A stretch of 64,000 bases of DNA from Pomphorhynchus laevis (Eukaryota; Acanthocephala; Palaeacanthocephala; Echinorhynchida; Pomphorhynchidae): contig WNNJ02001937.1 of assembly GCA_012934845.2 (NCBI GenBank), forward strand, positions 1 through 64,000, in the 5' to 3' direction. The notes under the pieces were generated by a model. That model was not told where the DNA came from. It did no database searches and saw nothing but the letters and a program-made list of their open reading frames with translations. The translations under genes and the position numbers were made by a program. Shown one piece after another: positions 14,146 to 23,518 of this stretch (position 1 is its first letter; each line of letters starts with the position of its first letter).

Positions 14146-14960
14146 ATTCTAATGATTTTTATTCAATTAGTGAGCACATTTATCCAGAAAGCCTTATTTT
14201 TAACAAAACCAATATTAATGATAAAGAAGGTGTATATCTAGATATGAACATTAAATTAACATTAACTAAAACTACTATTAATTTATATCGTAAATATGAC
14301 ATATTTAAATTTACAAGAAACATATTTTTGCATGAGCATTCATGCATACCATATAATATAAAATATAATACATTAAATAATGAAATTTTAAGAATTGCAA
14401 CAATATGTAATGATATTGGCTTTCTTCAAAATCATTTAAATAATTTAATAGATACATATTTTAAACTAGGTTACTATAAAAATAACATCAAACAGAAAAT
14501 AGTAAAATATATAAATCAACACAATAATATAAAGAATAAATTTAAACTCTTAAGTGGCAAATTTTTATGGATGGATAATAAATAATATACTTTGTATTAG
14601 AATAAGATACTAGATAGTTATTTCAGAGGAAATACATCATTAGCATGTATTTGGCCCCGCTGCTATGTTGGGTAGAGGAGTTAGGGGCCGAAACCTGATA
14701 GCATAGCAGTTCCTCCTGATGACCTCTAATTCTTATTCTGATACAACGTCTGTTATTTATTAGTCAATTCATAAAAATGACGTTTATTTTAAATTTCATT
14801 TTTTTAACTTGATTTAAATTATAGAAAATCTAAAAACAATTATTTATTTTATTATTTAATTATTAAATTTTGATTTAGCATTATTATGTTTTGTTTATTT
14901 TATAATTATATTAAATTCGTAGACTCAGTTAGCTGATTTAATTAGTTATTATTTTTAAAA
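14146..14960 (+). mobile_element. Penelope-like element fossil, family A, in the mRpS26 intron
   Basis: About 440 bases encode the end of a Penelope-like reverse transcriptase: the thumb region has the Leu-Tyr-Arg-Lys, HEHSCIPYNIK, EILRIATIC and FKLGYYKNNIKQKI blocks that align with the conserved H/S-x-P-x-x-K, RI-x-x-IC and GY signatures of PLEs. The frame ends with LLSGKFLWMDNK and no GIY-YIG domain follows. A 3-prime tail follows, with a folded segment (14,653-14,709) and a stretch resembling ACTCAGTTATCTGAT of the other copies near 14,930. A near-identical copy lies at 63,056. The element is 5-prime truncated, in sense orientation in the intron, and a fossil. Its close match to the 63-kb copy suggests a fairly young insertion. 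Confidence 0.85.
14653..14709 (+). ncRNA. candidate nested pseudoknot in PLE family A tail
   Basis: Two stems interleave: GGCCCC (14,653-14,658) with GGGGCC (14,684-14,689), and CTGCTATG (14,660-14,667) with CATAGCAG (14,702-14,709). The order a-b-a'-b' is that of a nested pseudoknot, as in HDV-like ribozymes. CGAAACC lies between a' and b', and CTGATGACC follows b'. Further copies: 43,409-43,461 (first stem CTCC/GGAG, second stem TGCTATGT/ACATAGCA) and 44,533-44,582 (one mismatch in the first stem). Pairing is seen directly; catalysis is inference, and a clear P3 or P4 hairpin is not visible. Confidence 0.45.
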
Positions 14961-15252
14961 TAAATTAGTTTTCACATAATAATATGGCAGTCTGAGTTTT
15001 CCTACTCAAATGTTCAATGTATCCGTTTCAATTTTAGTCAACTGCGGAAAATAGGGCAATGTAAAAGCTTGTAGTAAATCTGCACATACAAAATTCGCAA
15101 AAGCACGAATTGATGAACGTGTCCTAATTGTTATTTATTTAACTTTTGTTTATTCCACCTGAGAAAGAAACGATAATGATCATAAATTTTACCCTTTAAG
15201 ACTCATATTATTAACGTTCTTCTAGTTATTTCGGTTAATGTGGAAATAACTG

Positions 15253-15905
15253 AGATATGTACGATGAAGAAGTAGCGTCAAGGCATACATATGCCCTATC
15301 GATTGTTCACAGAAAATCCTTTGTATAAAACATTGGTCAGATTGATCGTATAAAGTCCTTTGTATTTAACATAATACTGATCGATGGCATAAAATCGTAT
15401 GTATGAAAAGATATGTAAGATGAAGAAATAACGTCAAGGCATATATATGCCCTCCCGATTGATCGCAGAAAATCCATTGTATAAAACATTGGTCAGATTG
15501 ATCGCAGAAAATCCTTTGTATTAAACATTGGACTGATCGATCGCATAAAATCGTATGTATAAAGAGATATGTAAGATGAAGAAATAACATCAAGACATGT
15601 CCTCCCGATTAATCGCAGAAAATTCTTTGTATAAAACATTGGTCATATTGATCGTATAAAATCATTTGTATTAAACATATGACTGATCGATCGCATAAAA
15701 TCGTATGTATATGAGATATGTAAGATGAATAAATAGTGTCAAGGCATATATATATGCCATCCCGATTAATCGCAGAAAATCCTTTGTATAAAACATTGGT
15801 CAGATTAATCGCAGAAAATCCTTTGTATTAAACATAGGACTGATCGATTGCATAAAATCGTATGTATAAAGAGATATGTAAGATGAAGAAATAACATCAA
15901 GACAT
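15253..15905. repeat. about 155-bp tandem repeat in mRpS26 intron
   Basis: The phrase ATGTAAGATGAAGAAATAAC or a variant begins near 15,256, 15,412, 15,570, 15,717 and 15,876, intervals of 147-159 bases. Each unit contains two or three nested copies of a roughly 40-base phrase, TGATCGCAGAAAATCCTTTG plus TATAAAACATTGG. The short Leu/His/Cys-rich reading frame over it on the minus strand is a product of the repetition. Similar phrases (AAAATCCTTTGTGT) recur loosely near 45,300. Confidence 0.88.
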
Positions 15906-16045
15906 ATATAGGTGTTAAATATTAGTTTTAAATATAAGTCTTTAACATATTTCTAAGTGTTAAAATACATTTGTTGTTTTTCTGAATAATTTCAATTTCT
16001 CAAACGAGATGACCACTGCTAAATCAGTTTTAATTTTGCTTTAAG

Positions 16046-16322
16046 AAGTGAAAATTCCAAACTTACAAAATTGCGCATTGATGATGCAAGAAAATTGCAT
16101 GAGGAGACTGTGGAATATTCTAGACTGCGGGATAAAGGTCACTTAAATGACCAGGCTTTGTGTAGTGATTTGATAGAGTCCGAGGTTCAATGGATGAAGG
16201 AAGAATCAAAGCATTTTGTGAATGTTGATAAATTAGAAGAAGAAATAGAAGCAATGCTCGCAGACCGTTTGCATTACGATTTTGTTTTAAATGAACGGGG
16301 AGTTATTCAAATAAAAAGTTAA
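16046..16322 (+). CDS. mRpS26: mitochondrial ribosomal protein S26 (mS26), exon 2
   Basis: This exon completes mS26. It starts after a pyrimidine-rich acceptor (TTTTAATTTTGCTTTAAG at 16,028-16,045); the first base completes a Glu codon split by the intron, so the phase agrees. The protein continues with ENSKLTKLRIDDARKLHEE, a charged coiled-coil-like helix, then FVNVDKLEEEIEAMLADR and LHYDFVLNERGVIQ. These align with the human mS26 blocks ENRRLHELRIARL, FITRENLEARVEAALDSR and KNYNWAITREGLVV, as I recall that sequence. Stop at 16,320-16,322. No frame damage. The recognisable C-terminal block makes this the best-supported host gene of the window. Confidence 0.88.
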
Positions 16323-16472
16323 TACCATAATACGTTTGTCTAAAATTGTTCATTTGTAAAAATTATTAACTGATATATCCGTTTCGGACGTTTACTTTTT
16401 TCCTAGAGAAACATTGTATTTTCGAAAGTCATTAGTAATCGCTGCATTGATTCATCAAATTATTTATTAAGA

Positions 16473-16478
16473 AATAAA
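16473..16478 (+). terminator. candidate poly(A) signal of mRpS26
   Basis: AATAAA lies about 150 bases after the stop; a second AATAAA is at 16,551-16,556. Either could serve. In DNA this rich in A and T such hexamers are common by chance. The DNA from 16,323 to 16,870 holds nothing else I recognise. Confidence 0.4.
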
Positions 16479-16879
16479 ATCCAAAATGAGTTGACTAAAT
16501 ATATTGATTTCAATATTCATTTGTATGCTTTTACATTTTATGTTTCGAGAAATAAACAATTTATTTTTGTAACTTTCAATTTATGAATTGTATGGAAATT
16601 TATTGTATGGAAATTTATGTATTTTCAATTTAAGGATTTTATGGAAATCCTATTTTCTTTCGATGCTGTTTCGAAATACACATTTTCTTTTTTTGAGTGA
16701 TTCTATTTAATTTGCTTATATCGATAAGTTAAGAATTCAAAAATTATTCTCTGCATGGCTATATTGATAATAAATACGTATTTTTAATAACATTGAAAAG
16801 GAAATATTTGTAATGCAATGTATTCATCTTCTTTGTATTTGTAAACTTTAATATTTTAGAGAAAAATAAAAGCTCACTG

Positions 16880-16935
16880 CTGATGAGGTGGGCTCACCGC
16901 TGATGAGGTCCACCCACGCTGATTGTAGTGTACAG
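16880..16935 (+). ncRNA. hammerhead-like core fragment (family B tail)
   Basis: CTGATGAGGTGGG at 16,880 and CTGATGAGGTCCACCC at 16,900 are two copies of the hammerhead C-U-G-A-U-G-A core in a row, with a GGTG/CACC hairpin between them. The following GCTGATTGTAGTG matches the tail of the 23.6-kb and 46.6-kb copies. The partner GAAAC strand is missing here, so this copy looks inactive. It sits just before the PLE fragments at 17.0-17.9 kb, and PLE terminal repeats are known to carry hammerhead ribozymes. Confidence 0.45.
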
Positions 16936-17044
16936 TAATGCTGATAGAATTCAAGTAATCACACGATGATAATATCAAACCGACCACTGAAAGAATACAA
17001 CTTATATCAATATATATTGATTGCGATATTTACAATATTGCAAT

Positions 17045-17286
17045 TGTATAAGACCGTTTTATCGCCCATTTGGATATTGACATTCCCTTAATATGCGATT
17101 TATTCTCCTATACTCTCTGTGTCTGTATTTTCTGTTGCTGCATACCGTCAGGGCTCTTCTAAACAAAGAGCTGGCCGCTGAAATTTTGTATCCTTCCGGG
17201 ATATATGTGGTCCAAGGAGTAAGCGTATGTGGGATATCCGGTTTTCTAAAAACGTCTGTTAAGATGATGTTATTACGTCTTAACAC
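17045..17286 (-). mobile_element. Penelope-like element fossil, RT thumb
   Basis: The minus strand reads TDVFRKPDIPHTLTPWTTYI, then PEGYKISAASSLFRRALTVC and RREYRRINRILRECQYPNG in variant form. The order of TDV-x-RKP, a P-x-x-Y-K box, L-x-RAL-x-VC and a final CQYPNG is the signature of the thumb of an EN-containing Penelope-type reverse transcriptase. It is a short broken fragment, diverged from family A, and its 3-prime side (endonuclease) is absent. It lies head-to-head with the GIY-YIG fragment that follows. Confidence 0.72.
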
Positions 17287-17302
17287 TTTAAGACGTAATA
17301 AC
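17269..17302. repeat. perfect 15-bp inverted repeat, 4-base loop
   Basis: GTTATTACGTCTTAA (17,269-17,283) is followed by CACT and its exact reverse complement (17,288-17,302). The hairpin marks the junction where the minus-strand RT fragment stops and, a few bases later, the plus-strand endonuclease fragment starts. TTTAACACTTTAAG is repeated directly after it. Confidence 0.95.
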
Positions 17303-17328
17303 TCTTTAACACTTTAAGGGCAAGACAG

Positions 17329-17901
17329 TTGCCTAGAACGTCAACCGCACAGTTAGATATGAAATACGTTAAATCAACATTCATCGATAATACTTTAAAG
17401 AGACGATTGTCGAAGTTAACTTCAAAGTTTAAGAACAGTATAAAAGTGTACTACAAAACTGATGCGGGATTTAGTGGCATTTTCAAAAGGAAACCAGTTG
17501 CAGCATCACAATGTGTAATATATACCATTCCGTGTTCAGATTGTGAGAATACCTATGTTGGACAAACTAAACAAGGTTTAAAAAAGAGAACGTACCAACA
17601 TAAGTACAACCTGAAGAAAAGTGATACATCTTCAGCAATATTCAATCATGTTATTGATATCGGCCATAACATTGATTTCGAAAGCACAGATATTCTACAT
17701 AAAGAAAAATAGTTAGGACGTAGGCTCGTTTTGGAATCATTGTACATTTCCATCTTTCCTACAATAAAAGGGAATAAATATTACTGGTCCTTAAAATTTC
17801 CTCTACACGACGTACAAAAAGATGTAAATTATAAACTTGCTAAACATTGTGATAAGGTTGCCAAAATGAAATCAGCTATTGCCGATAGGGCTATAACTTA
17901 G
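17329..17901 (+). mobile_element. Penelope-like element fossil, GIY-YIG endonuclease
   Basis: This reads as the C-terminal end of a classical Penelope-like element. After a basic linker (LKRRLSKLTSKFKNS) comes CVIYTIPCSDCENTYVGQTK, then the GL-x-x-R-x-x-x-HK helix and a SAIFNHVIDIGHNIDFEST block. These correspond to the GIY and YIG half-motifs, the catalytic Arg helix and the downstream His/Asn region of PLE endonucleases, with the PC-x-x-C pair characteristic of them. The tail reads LESLYISIFPTIKGNKYYWS. The fragment is broken (at least one break) and the RT that should precede it is missing. About 570 bp, near the usual size of the endonuclease region. Confidence 0.85.
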
Positions 17902-18415
17902 TTACATTATTTTTAATTGAATTTTCTTTTGTGTAATATTTTCTTCTATTTTTAGATTGAAAAGGACTGCTAAGTACAGTTGAAATATCAAATAAATAAA
18001 GTTCTTTTTGTATTCTCGGGGATGGTTCGCAATAAAAAAAAGTTACGTTTGACTCAAAAGCAATTCTCAACGATTTTCTTTATGCTTAAGAAAATCCAGA
18101 AGAATTGTTTTGAATTTTAAAGAAAATTACAAAATTTTCGAGAATATCGTTGTACCGGTTTCTCTAGTACAATAGAAATGTACTACCGTACATCTACAGT
18201 GTTAGGTAAACAGCTAATTGTCTGCCAGGCTCAATTACCTGTTTACTAATTAAAAGGCTGATGTGTACTGCTTTGGAGTAGTTAAGGTTATTCAAAATGA
18301 ATCGATAATTGTTTTAAAAATAAATGTTTGAGTAAACGTAATAAAACAATACCCACTTTATTCAGTCAATTGTAAAAATAAAACAAACTTTTACTTTAAT
18401 TTTGTCGTTTTGAAG
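17902..18415. other. non-coding stretch, nothing recognised
   Basis: Contains the end of the PLE fragment's downstream DNA (an AATAAATAAAG run near 17,991) and AT-rich sequence. No frame or repeat of note. Confidence 0.5.
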
Positions 18416-18538
18416 ATGAGAATAAAGGAGGTACCAGCAATGATCGACTATCGTAAATTTGAAAAGTTGAAGAGAGTAAGCATTTTGACTAATTCGATAT
18501 TTCTAGGAGTGGCAGTTATTGTTTATTATAAGATGTAA
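18416..18538 (+). CDS. possible 40-residue single-pass membrane micropeptide or first exon
   Basis: ATG at 18,416 opens a 40-codon frame ending at TAA 18,536-18,538. The peptide has a basic N-terminal half (DYRKFEKLKR) followed by a hydrophobic span, VSILTNSIFLGVAVIVYY, ending in Lys-Met. This layout is typical of small mitochondrial inner-membrane or ER proteins. I do not recognise a family. The last codons overlap a strong splice donor, AT|GTAAGT at 18,534/18,535, so this may instead be exon 1 of a longer gene whose later exons I cannot find. A second donor-like GTAAGC lies at 18,476. Nothing similar is repeated in the window, which argues against a transposon origin. Confidence 0.35.
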   Translation: MRIKEVPAMIDYRKFEKLKRVSILTNSIFLGVAVIVYYKM

Positions 18539-18929
18539 GTTTTAATATTTTAAAGTTTAAATTCAGCAAAGCGCATTATTAAACAAACATTCGTCAGATT
18601 TTATAAAATAAACATTTGTAATTTGATAATTAAAAATGAATCGTAGAACTTTGTCTGTTGTTTAAGTAAATTTAATAAATGCAAATAAATTAAATTTTGA
18701 ATTTTATTAAAATTCAAATACCATTAACTTGAATACCATTAACTATTTTTCATAATATAAAATTTTATTAAAACTAACAATTTAAAATTCAATTTTTATC
18801 AATTAGTTCTTATTAAATGTTATTGTATTATAATTCAAAATTTTAAATTTAAATTTTATTAACTCAAATTACTTGTTTGGGTCAATTATTTGTAATTGTG
18901 TAAACATGTAGTAAGTTGATTGTTTGAAA

Positions 18930-19050
18930 TAAGCAATCAAAGTGTCGAGGAATAGGCATCGAAACCTGATAACATAGCAGCAGTTCCTCCTGATGACCTC
19001 TAATCCTTATTCTAATATACATCGCCTGCTATTTATTATAATTCAAAAGT
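18930..19050 (+). mobile_element. Penelope-like family A tail relic
   Basis: GTCGAGGAATAGGCATCGAAACC followed by TGATAACATAGCAG, TTCCTCCTGATGACC and TCTAATCCTTATTC matches the 3-prime tail of family A elements at 14.65, 43.4 and 44.5 kb. The 5-prime strands of both pseudoknot stems are missing here. A solo, broken tail with no coding part. The flanking 18,540-18,930 is AT-rich with nothing recognised. Confidence 0.7.
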
Positions 19051-20722
19051 TTAAATTTTTATTATATTTTGTATTTTAGTCAATTATTTGCCATTTCTCA
19101 TAATGTAAATCATATTTGATTCGATATTTAAAATATAATCCGGTTTGTAATTTGAAATATGAAATTTGAAATTCAAATGTTTATTAATTAGTTATCATTA
19201 AATAGAATTTAAATTCAGCATTTTAAATTTAAATTTTTTTTTGGTTTTATTTCATTAATAGAATTTTTTATAATTCAAAATTTAAACTAAAACTTACAAA
19301 ATAGAATTTTATTTCAAATTAAATTTCTTATAAGATTCAATGATTAAACTAGTAAATATTTTATATTTTGAACTAAATATATTTTTAATTTTGTTATAAT
19401 TGACATAATTTGTTCAAGAGACTACCACCTGTAAAACGTCCTATTTAATTTGTTGTTTCTCATATCTGTATTGTTAAAACAATACAGATGTTACTGCTTA
19501 TTATAAATAAAATACGAAAATTTCAATACACACCATCGTAGTGCAATCGATTAAATTTTACTTTTTTATAGATAACTGACCTGATAGATATTGCTGAACG
19601 AATTATGAGCACGCTTACTATAATTCGTTTAATACTTGCAATTCAGGTGAAAGCCATATGTGCTTTTACTGGTCTTAAAATCCCTAAACGAATGAATATC
19701 TATTATTTTATGTAAAATAATATTTAATATTACAATATATAATATAATATTAATATATAATATTAATATTATTATATTATTCGAAATTGCATCACAACGT
19801 CTCGACTTCCGTAGGTACCATCAGATGTATAGCATAACGAACCAAATAAGATTCCGGAGACGGTGTTATCTATAGTCGTTTCGTTTGTATTAGTTCTCGT
19901 GTTTATCACAGATCGACAAATTCAATATTAATTCAATTGTTATTGAATTAATATTCAAAGTACAGAAAGGGCACACATATATGAACCATTCTAGATAATA
20001 ATTGAGTAATTTCGAATATTCAAACATTTTATTAATTCAATTGTTATTTCCAATCCCTCTTGTGTAATTTTGTAAATATCGTGAAGTACAAGTGTTTGCT
20101 CTAGTATATTTTCATATTCTCGATTCTATAATATGTCTCTAGAAAGTGGTTGCAATTTAGAAACCGAATTAACAAGAACAATATGAAAAATAAGCTAGCA
20201 TTAAAACAAGGTCATTATACTTTAATCTGATTAAATCTGATTTCTATCATTCTGACGTATATTTAGACGACTATTTAGATGAAGCTTCGCTGAAAAATTA
20301 CTGGAAATATAAAGAGATTATTTCACAAAGCACCTATGTAGATAATCCGGACAATAAATGTTAAAGATGTATGCTAACCCGGAACGTTTGAATATCTTGG
20401 TATTTTAGATAGAAAAAAAGATTTTCTTTATATATCTAAGAAATCCGGAAGAATTTAAAGTATATTATTATGTGATTAAAAGTGATATCGGTTTTCCGAT
20501 AATACAGTAAAAATGTACAGAAATCTTTATGTACCAAGATTTTATTGATACATCAAGAATATTCGGGAGAATTTAAAGTATATTATTATGTGATTAAAAG
20601 TCGAAAATGATAGGCGTAAAGGCTCGAAACCTGGTAATAATGTAAAAAATATTTTTTTTAAAATATCCGGAAATCCGGAAAGACTTATTAGGTTGTCAGC
20701 TTTCTGTACTGAAAAGTCACAA
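19051..20722. other. AT-rich intergenic DNA with small repeats
   Basis: Holds a perfect 12-bp hairpin with a 2-base loop (ATCTGTATTGTT at 19,464-19,475 and its complement at 19,478-19,489). Near 20,450 and 20,565 an identical phrase (AGAATTTAAAGTATATTATT and following bases) occurs twice, about 118 bases apart. An acidic open stretch of about 50 codons at 20,195-20,364 (plus; includes DDYLDEASLKNYWKYKEI) has no start and no recognisable family. No gene is called. Confidence 0.5.
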
Positions 20723-21479
20723 TTATAAACCAGTTCCGGTCACGTTGCCGTCACTTGAAACAGAGTCTACAGTTGCATTATTGTGTGTTGAAATTGACGA
20801 TTGGCATCCGTCTTCGACGACAATTCCAGATTCTGAATCTTCGTAGTTTAAACGGGAATAGTAACTTCCAAACATAAATGCTGCTCTACTACCATTATGA
20901 ATGTTTCCTAGATTGTTTTCAGCACTTTCAGTGCTGCGTTCATTGTTGATATTGCTTGTAGTGGTAGCAGGAATGGCGCAAGAAAATGATCTAAGTGAAG
21001 ACAGACTTATGTTCGACAATGACACATTATCTGATGTTACTATATTACTTCTTGACGCTGTTGATGTTTCATTATTGATAGCGTTCAATTGATGCTCGAC
21101 TGTGCATAGTTGTAACAAATTGTGCAGCGAATCAGAATGCGGTCTGTGGTTGAATACGCTTACATATGTAAGATCCTCTGGACCGTTTTGATATTGTTGG
21201 AGTTGGTTCGAAAATGAATTTACACTCACTGATCGATGATGAAGGTCCTCGTTATATACTGTAAGTTCGTTAACCATTAGTGGCCGTGCGCTTTGTGCAT
21301 ATTCGAAGGATTTTATTGATGGTGGGTATGCTGAATCTGTTGCAAGATCGTTGTATACATTGCTATTGCTCGACGAAGACATTGAAGACGAAATTTCTCT
21401 TCGAATGTCGGTAGATGTACTGTTAGAATGTTGTCTAGCATCAATCATTGTTTCAAGGTGCTGTTTGTGTATTTTTGAT
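20723..21479 (-). CDS. Ser/Asn-rich C-terminal exon of an unidentified protein
   Basis: An uninterrupted minus-strand frame of about 250 codons, exceptional in DNA with so many A/T stops, and not repeated elsewhere here. The frame extends only to 21,532 before an upstream stop and lacks a convincing start there. A plausible acceptor, TTATATTCACGTTTCAG, puts the exon start at 21,479, just before KIHKQHLETMIDARQH. If no splice is used, the first Met is in LETMIDARQHS. The protein is rich in Ser, Asn and Thr, with SSSMSSSSNSN, SVNSFSNQLQQYQNG and SLSNISLSSLRSF, no Cys cluster and no membrane span. It looks like a disordered regulatory or cytoplasmic tail. It ends VTGTGL at the TAA 20,723-20,725. 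Family unknown; upstream exons are not found. Confidence 0.6.
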
Positions 21480-21539
21480 CTGAAACGTGAATATAACTTT
21501 GACAAAAATTTGCAATTCACATTAGATTATTGAAACTAC

Positions 21540-23515
21540 TTAAACAATTGTTCGAATAAAAACACACTTAAAATTATTGGCACAAAACCAGTACTCTATT
21601 AAAAGTATATTGCAAAAATAATGTAATCGATATTTTTAATAAAAATAATTTAATCATTTTTTTCATTAATTCATATTTAATAACTTTATAAAAGTGTTGG
21701 AAAAGGTGCAAGCTACGGTAAAATAATTCGAATCTTATAATTTCAATAATTTTAAAAATTTACCATCAGTCATTGCTAACGAACGACATTCTTTTAATTA
21801 TCAACAAAATAGTTTATAATATTATAAAAAAATATATTGAGTAAAATATTAATTTATTATCAGAATAAATTATATTATTAATTTATTATTAATTAATAAA
21901 TTATAATAAAATTATAATATCGCTATAAAATAAACTACTTGTGTAACAATAAACTGTAAAATGTAACATGGGCATATTGAGCTAATAATGAATTATTTCA
22001 ACTTTCCTTTATAATAATGTGATGTCTGAGCTGATATAATCACGTTATATATAAGACAATATACGAGTCAATGCATAAAAGACTATATAATATAACTACT
22101 TGATACATTTATCAACAATAAATATAATAATTCAACATTTGAATGTCTTTTTACCGTAAATTATGTAAATACACCTGTTTAACAATCAAAGTACAAGATT
22201 GGCAGTGATAAATTCAACAAATTTGAAAAAGGTTTACAATACTCTTTCCAATTGATAGTTTAAGTAAATAATTTTACCTGAATTGGCATAAACCGATCAA
22301 GCCCGCATTACTTGTTTATTGACATGACCTTATGTTTAATAATAACACCTTATTACGCAATACAGTATTTTGTTACATAAAATATTTTACATTCACCGCT
22401 GAATCGAATTATATCAATCCTTTTTCGTAAAATTACGTTAACGCTAAAGAGATAATTCGTGCCGATATTACGCCTATAAAAGGCAATCAGAGTTTCATTT
22501 ATAAATTGCAAATTTTCACCGGACCAAAATGGATGTTGTAAAGCATTTGCGGAGAGAGCTTACCTAAGCTAAAAATATCGCTTATAAAATAGGCAAAACA
22601 GCAACTTTAAAAAATTTCTCCGTTAAAAGATAAATTCCTGCATTATAAAAACATCTCTTGGAAAATCGGTTTTATCAATGGTAATAAATATCTATATTTA
22701 TAAACTCAACGTAAGATCACGTGTTTACAGATGGAAAAATGAAACTCTATTCATTGTGATTTTCGCTAGCAAAGATATTTTAATAAATTAGTTCTTTGTA
22801 GTTTAATATGTCGTAGTAACATGATATCATGTGCATTTTCTTTATTATATTAATGACAAAATGGTGCTTACATTTGTCTAAATATAAAAGTGAATATCTA
22901 TTTTAAAAGTGTATGAAATGTAGAAATAGTACATCCTTTTTGGTAAATATTAATAATGATATTCTAGCCATTGAATATATTGCGATGTGGGCACCACATC
23001 GCAATATGTTGAGCACCACATTTCGTGTCAGAAAATTTTATTGAAACGACGCTGTCTTTACTGTCGTTTATAAGTCTTGCTGTGCTTTTATAAAAATACT
23101 TTGTACATTTCGAAACTGTGATTCTTAATCTAGAAACGAGGTTTTATATTCAAACTGTTCACATATAGTCTGCGTTTATAAAATTAATATAAAACCAATT
23201 TGATCAAAATTGTAATTGTGGATATAAATAAAGTTCTAACAAAATGAAAATTCAAATTGAAATTAAATAATGAATTTACATTTATTTGATTTTATAAAAC
23301 GTTCTTTGCCAATTTACGATTGATACATTATATTGAAACTTTAGGAATTTACGAAAATTTATTATCAAATTAAAAGTAGTGAACTAATTTAATGAAAATA
23401 AATTAATTCTGAAAAACAGTGATCCGGCTAGCGAATCACACACATAATGTAGGTCTCTAATATATCGTTAGAATGCGATCCCCTACCAAAAGTAATATAC
23501 AGAAATGTATATCTA
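21540..23515. other. AT-rich DNA, possibly intronic; one long hairpin
   Basis: No convincing frame. A perfect 14-bp inverted repeat with a 3-base loop (ATATTGCGATGTGG at 22,977-22,990 and its complement at 22,994-23,007) stands out. If the minus-strand exon at 20.7-21.5 kb belongs to a larger gene, its upstream introns would lie here. Confidence 0.5.
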
Positions 23516-23518
23516 CAC

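Noticed and set aside
14684-14730. Standard hammerhead in the PLE family A tail (GAAAC and CTGATGA both present)
   Set aside because: With GAAA before CTGATGA only 22 bases apart there is no room for stem I, and the closing pair next to the core is C-C.
17093-17317. Plus-strand frame with a hydrophobic start resembling a signal peptide
   Set aside because: It is the complement of the PLE RT thumb on the minus strand, which explains the sequence.
22390-22565. Minus-strand stretch ANALQHPFWSGENLQFINE, resembling the kinase-to-RNase boundary of IRE1
   Set aside because: Only about 20 residues match, the following sequence does not continue as a KEN domain, and a stop precedes it. Probably chance.
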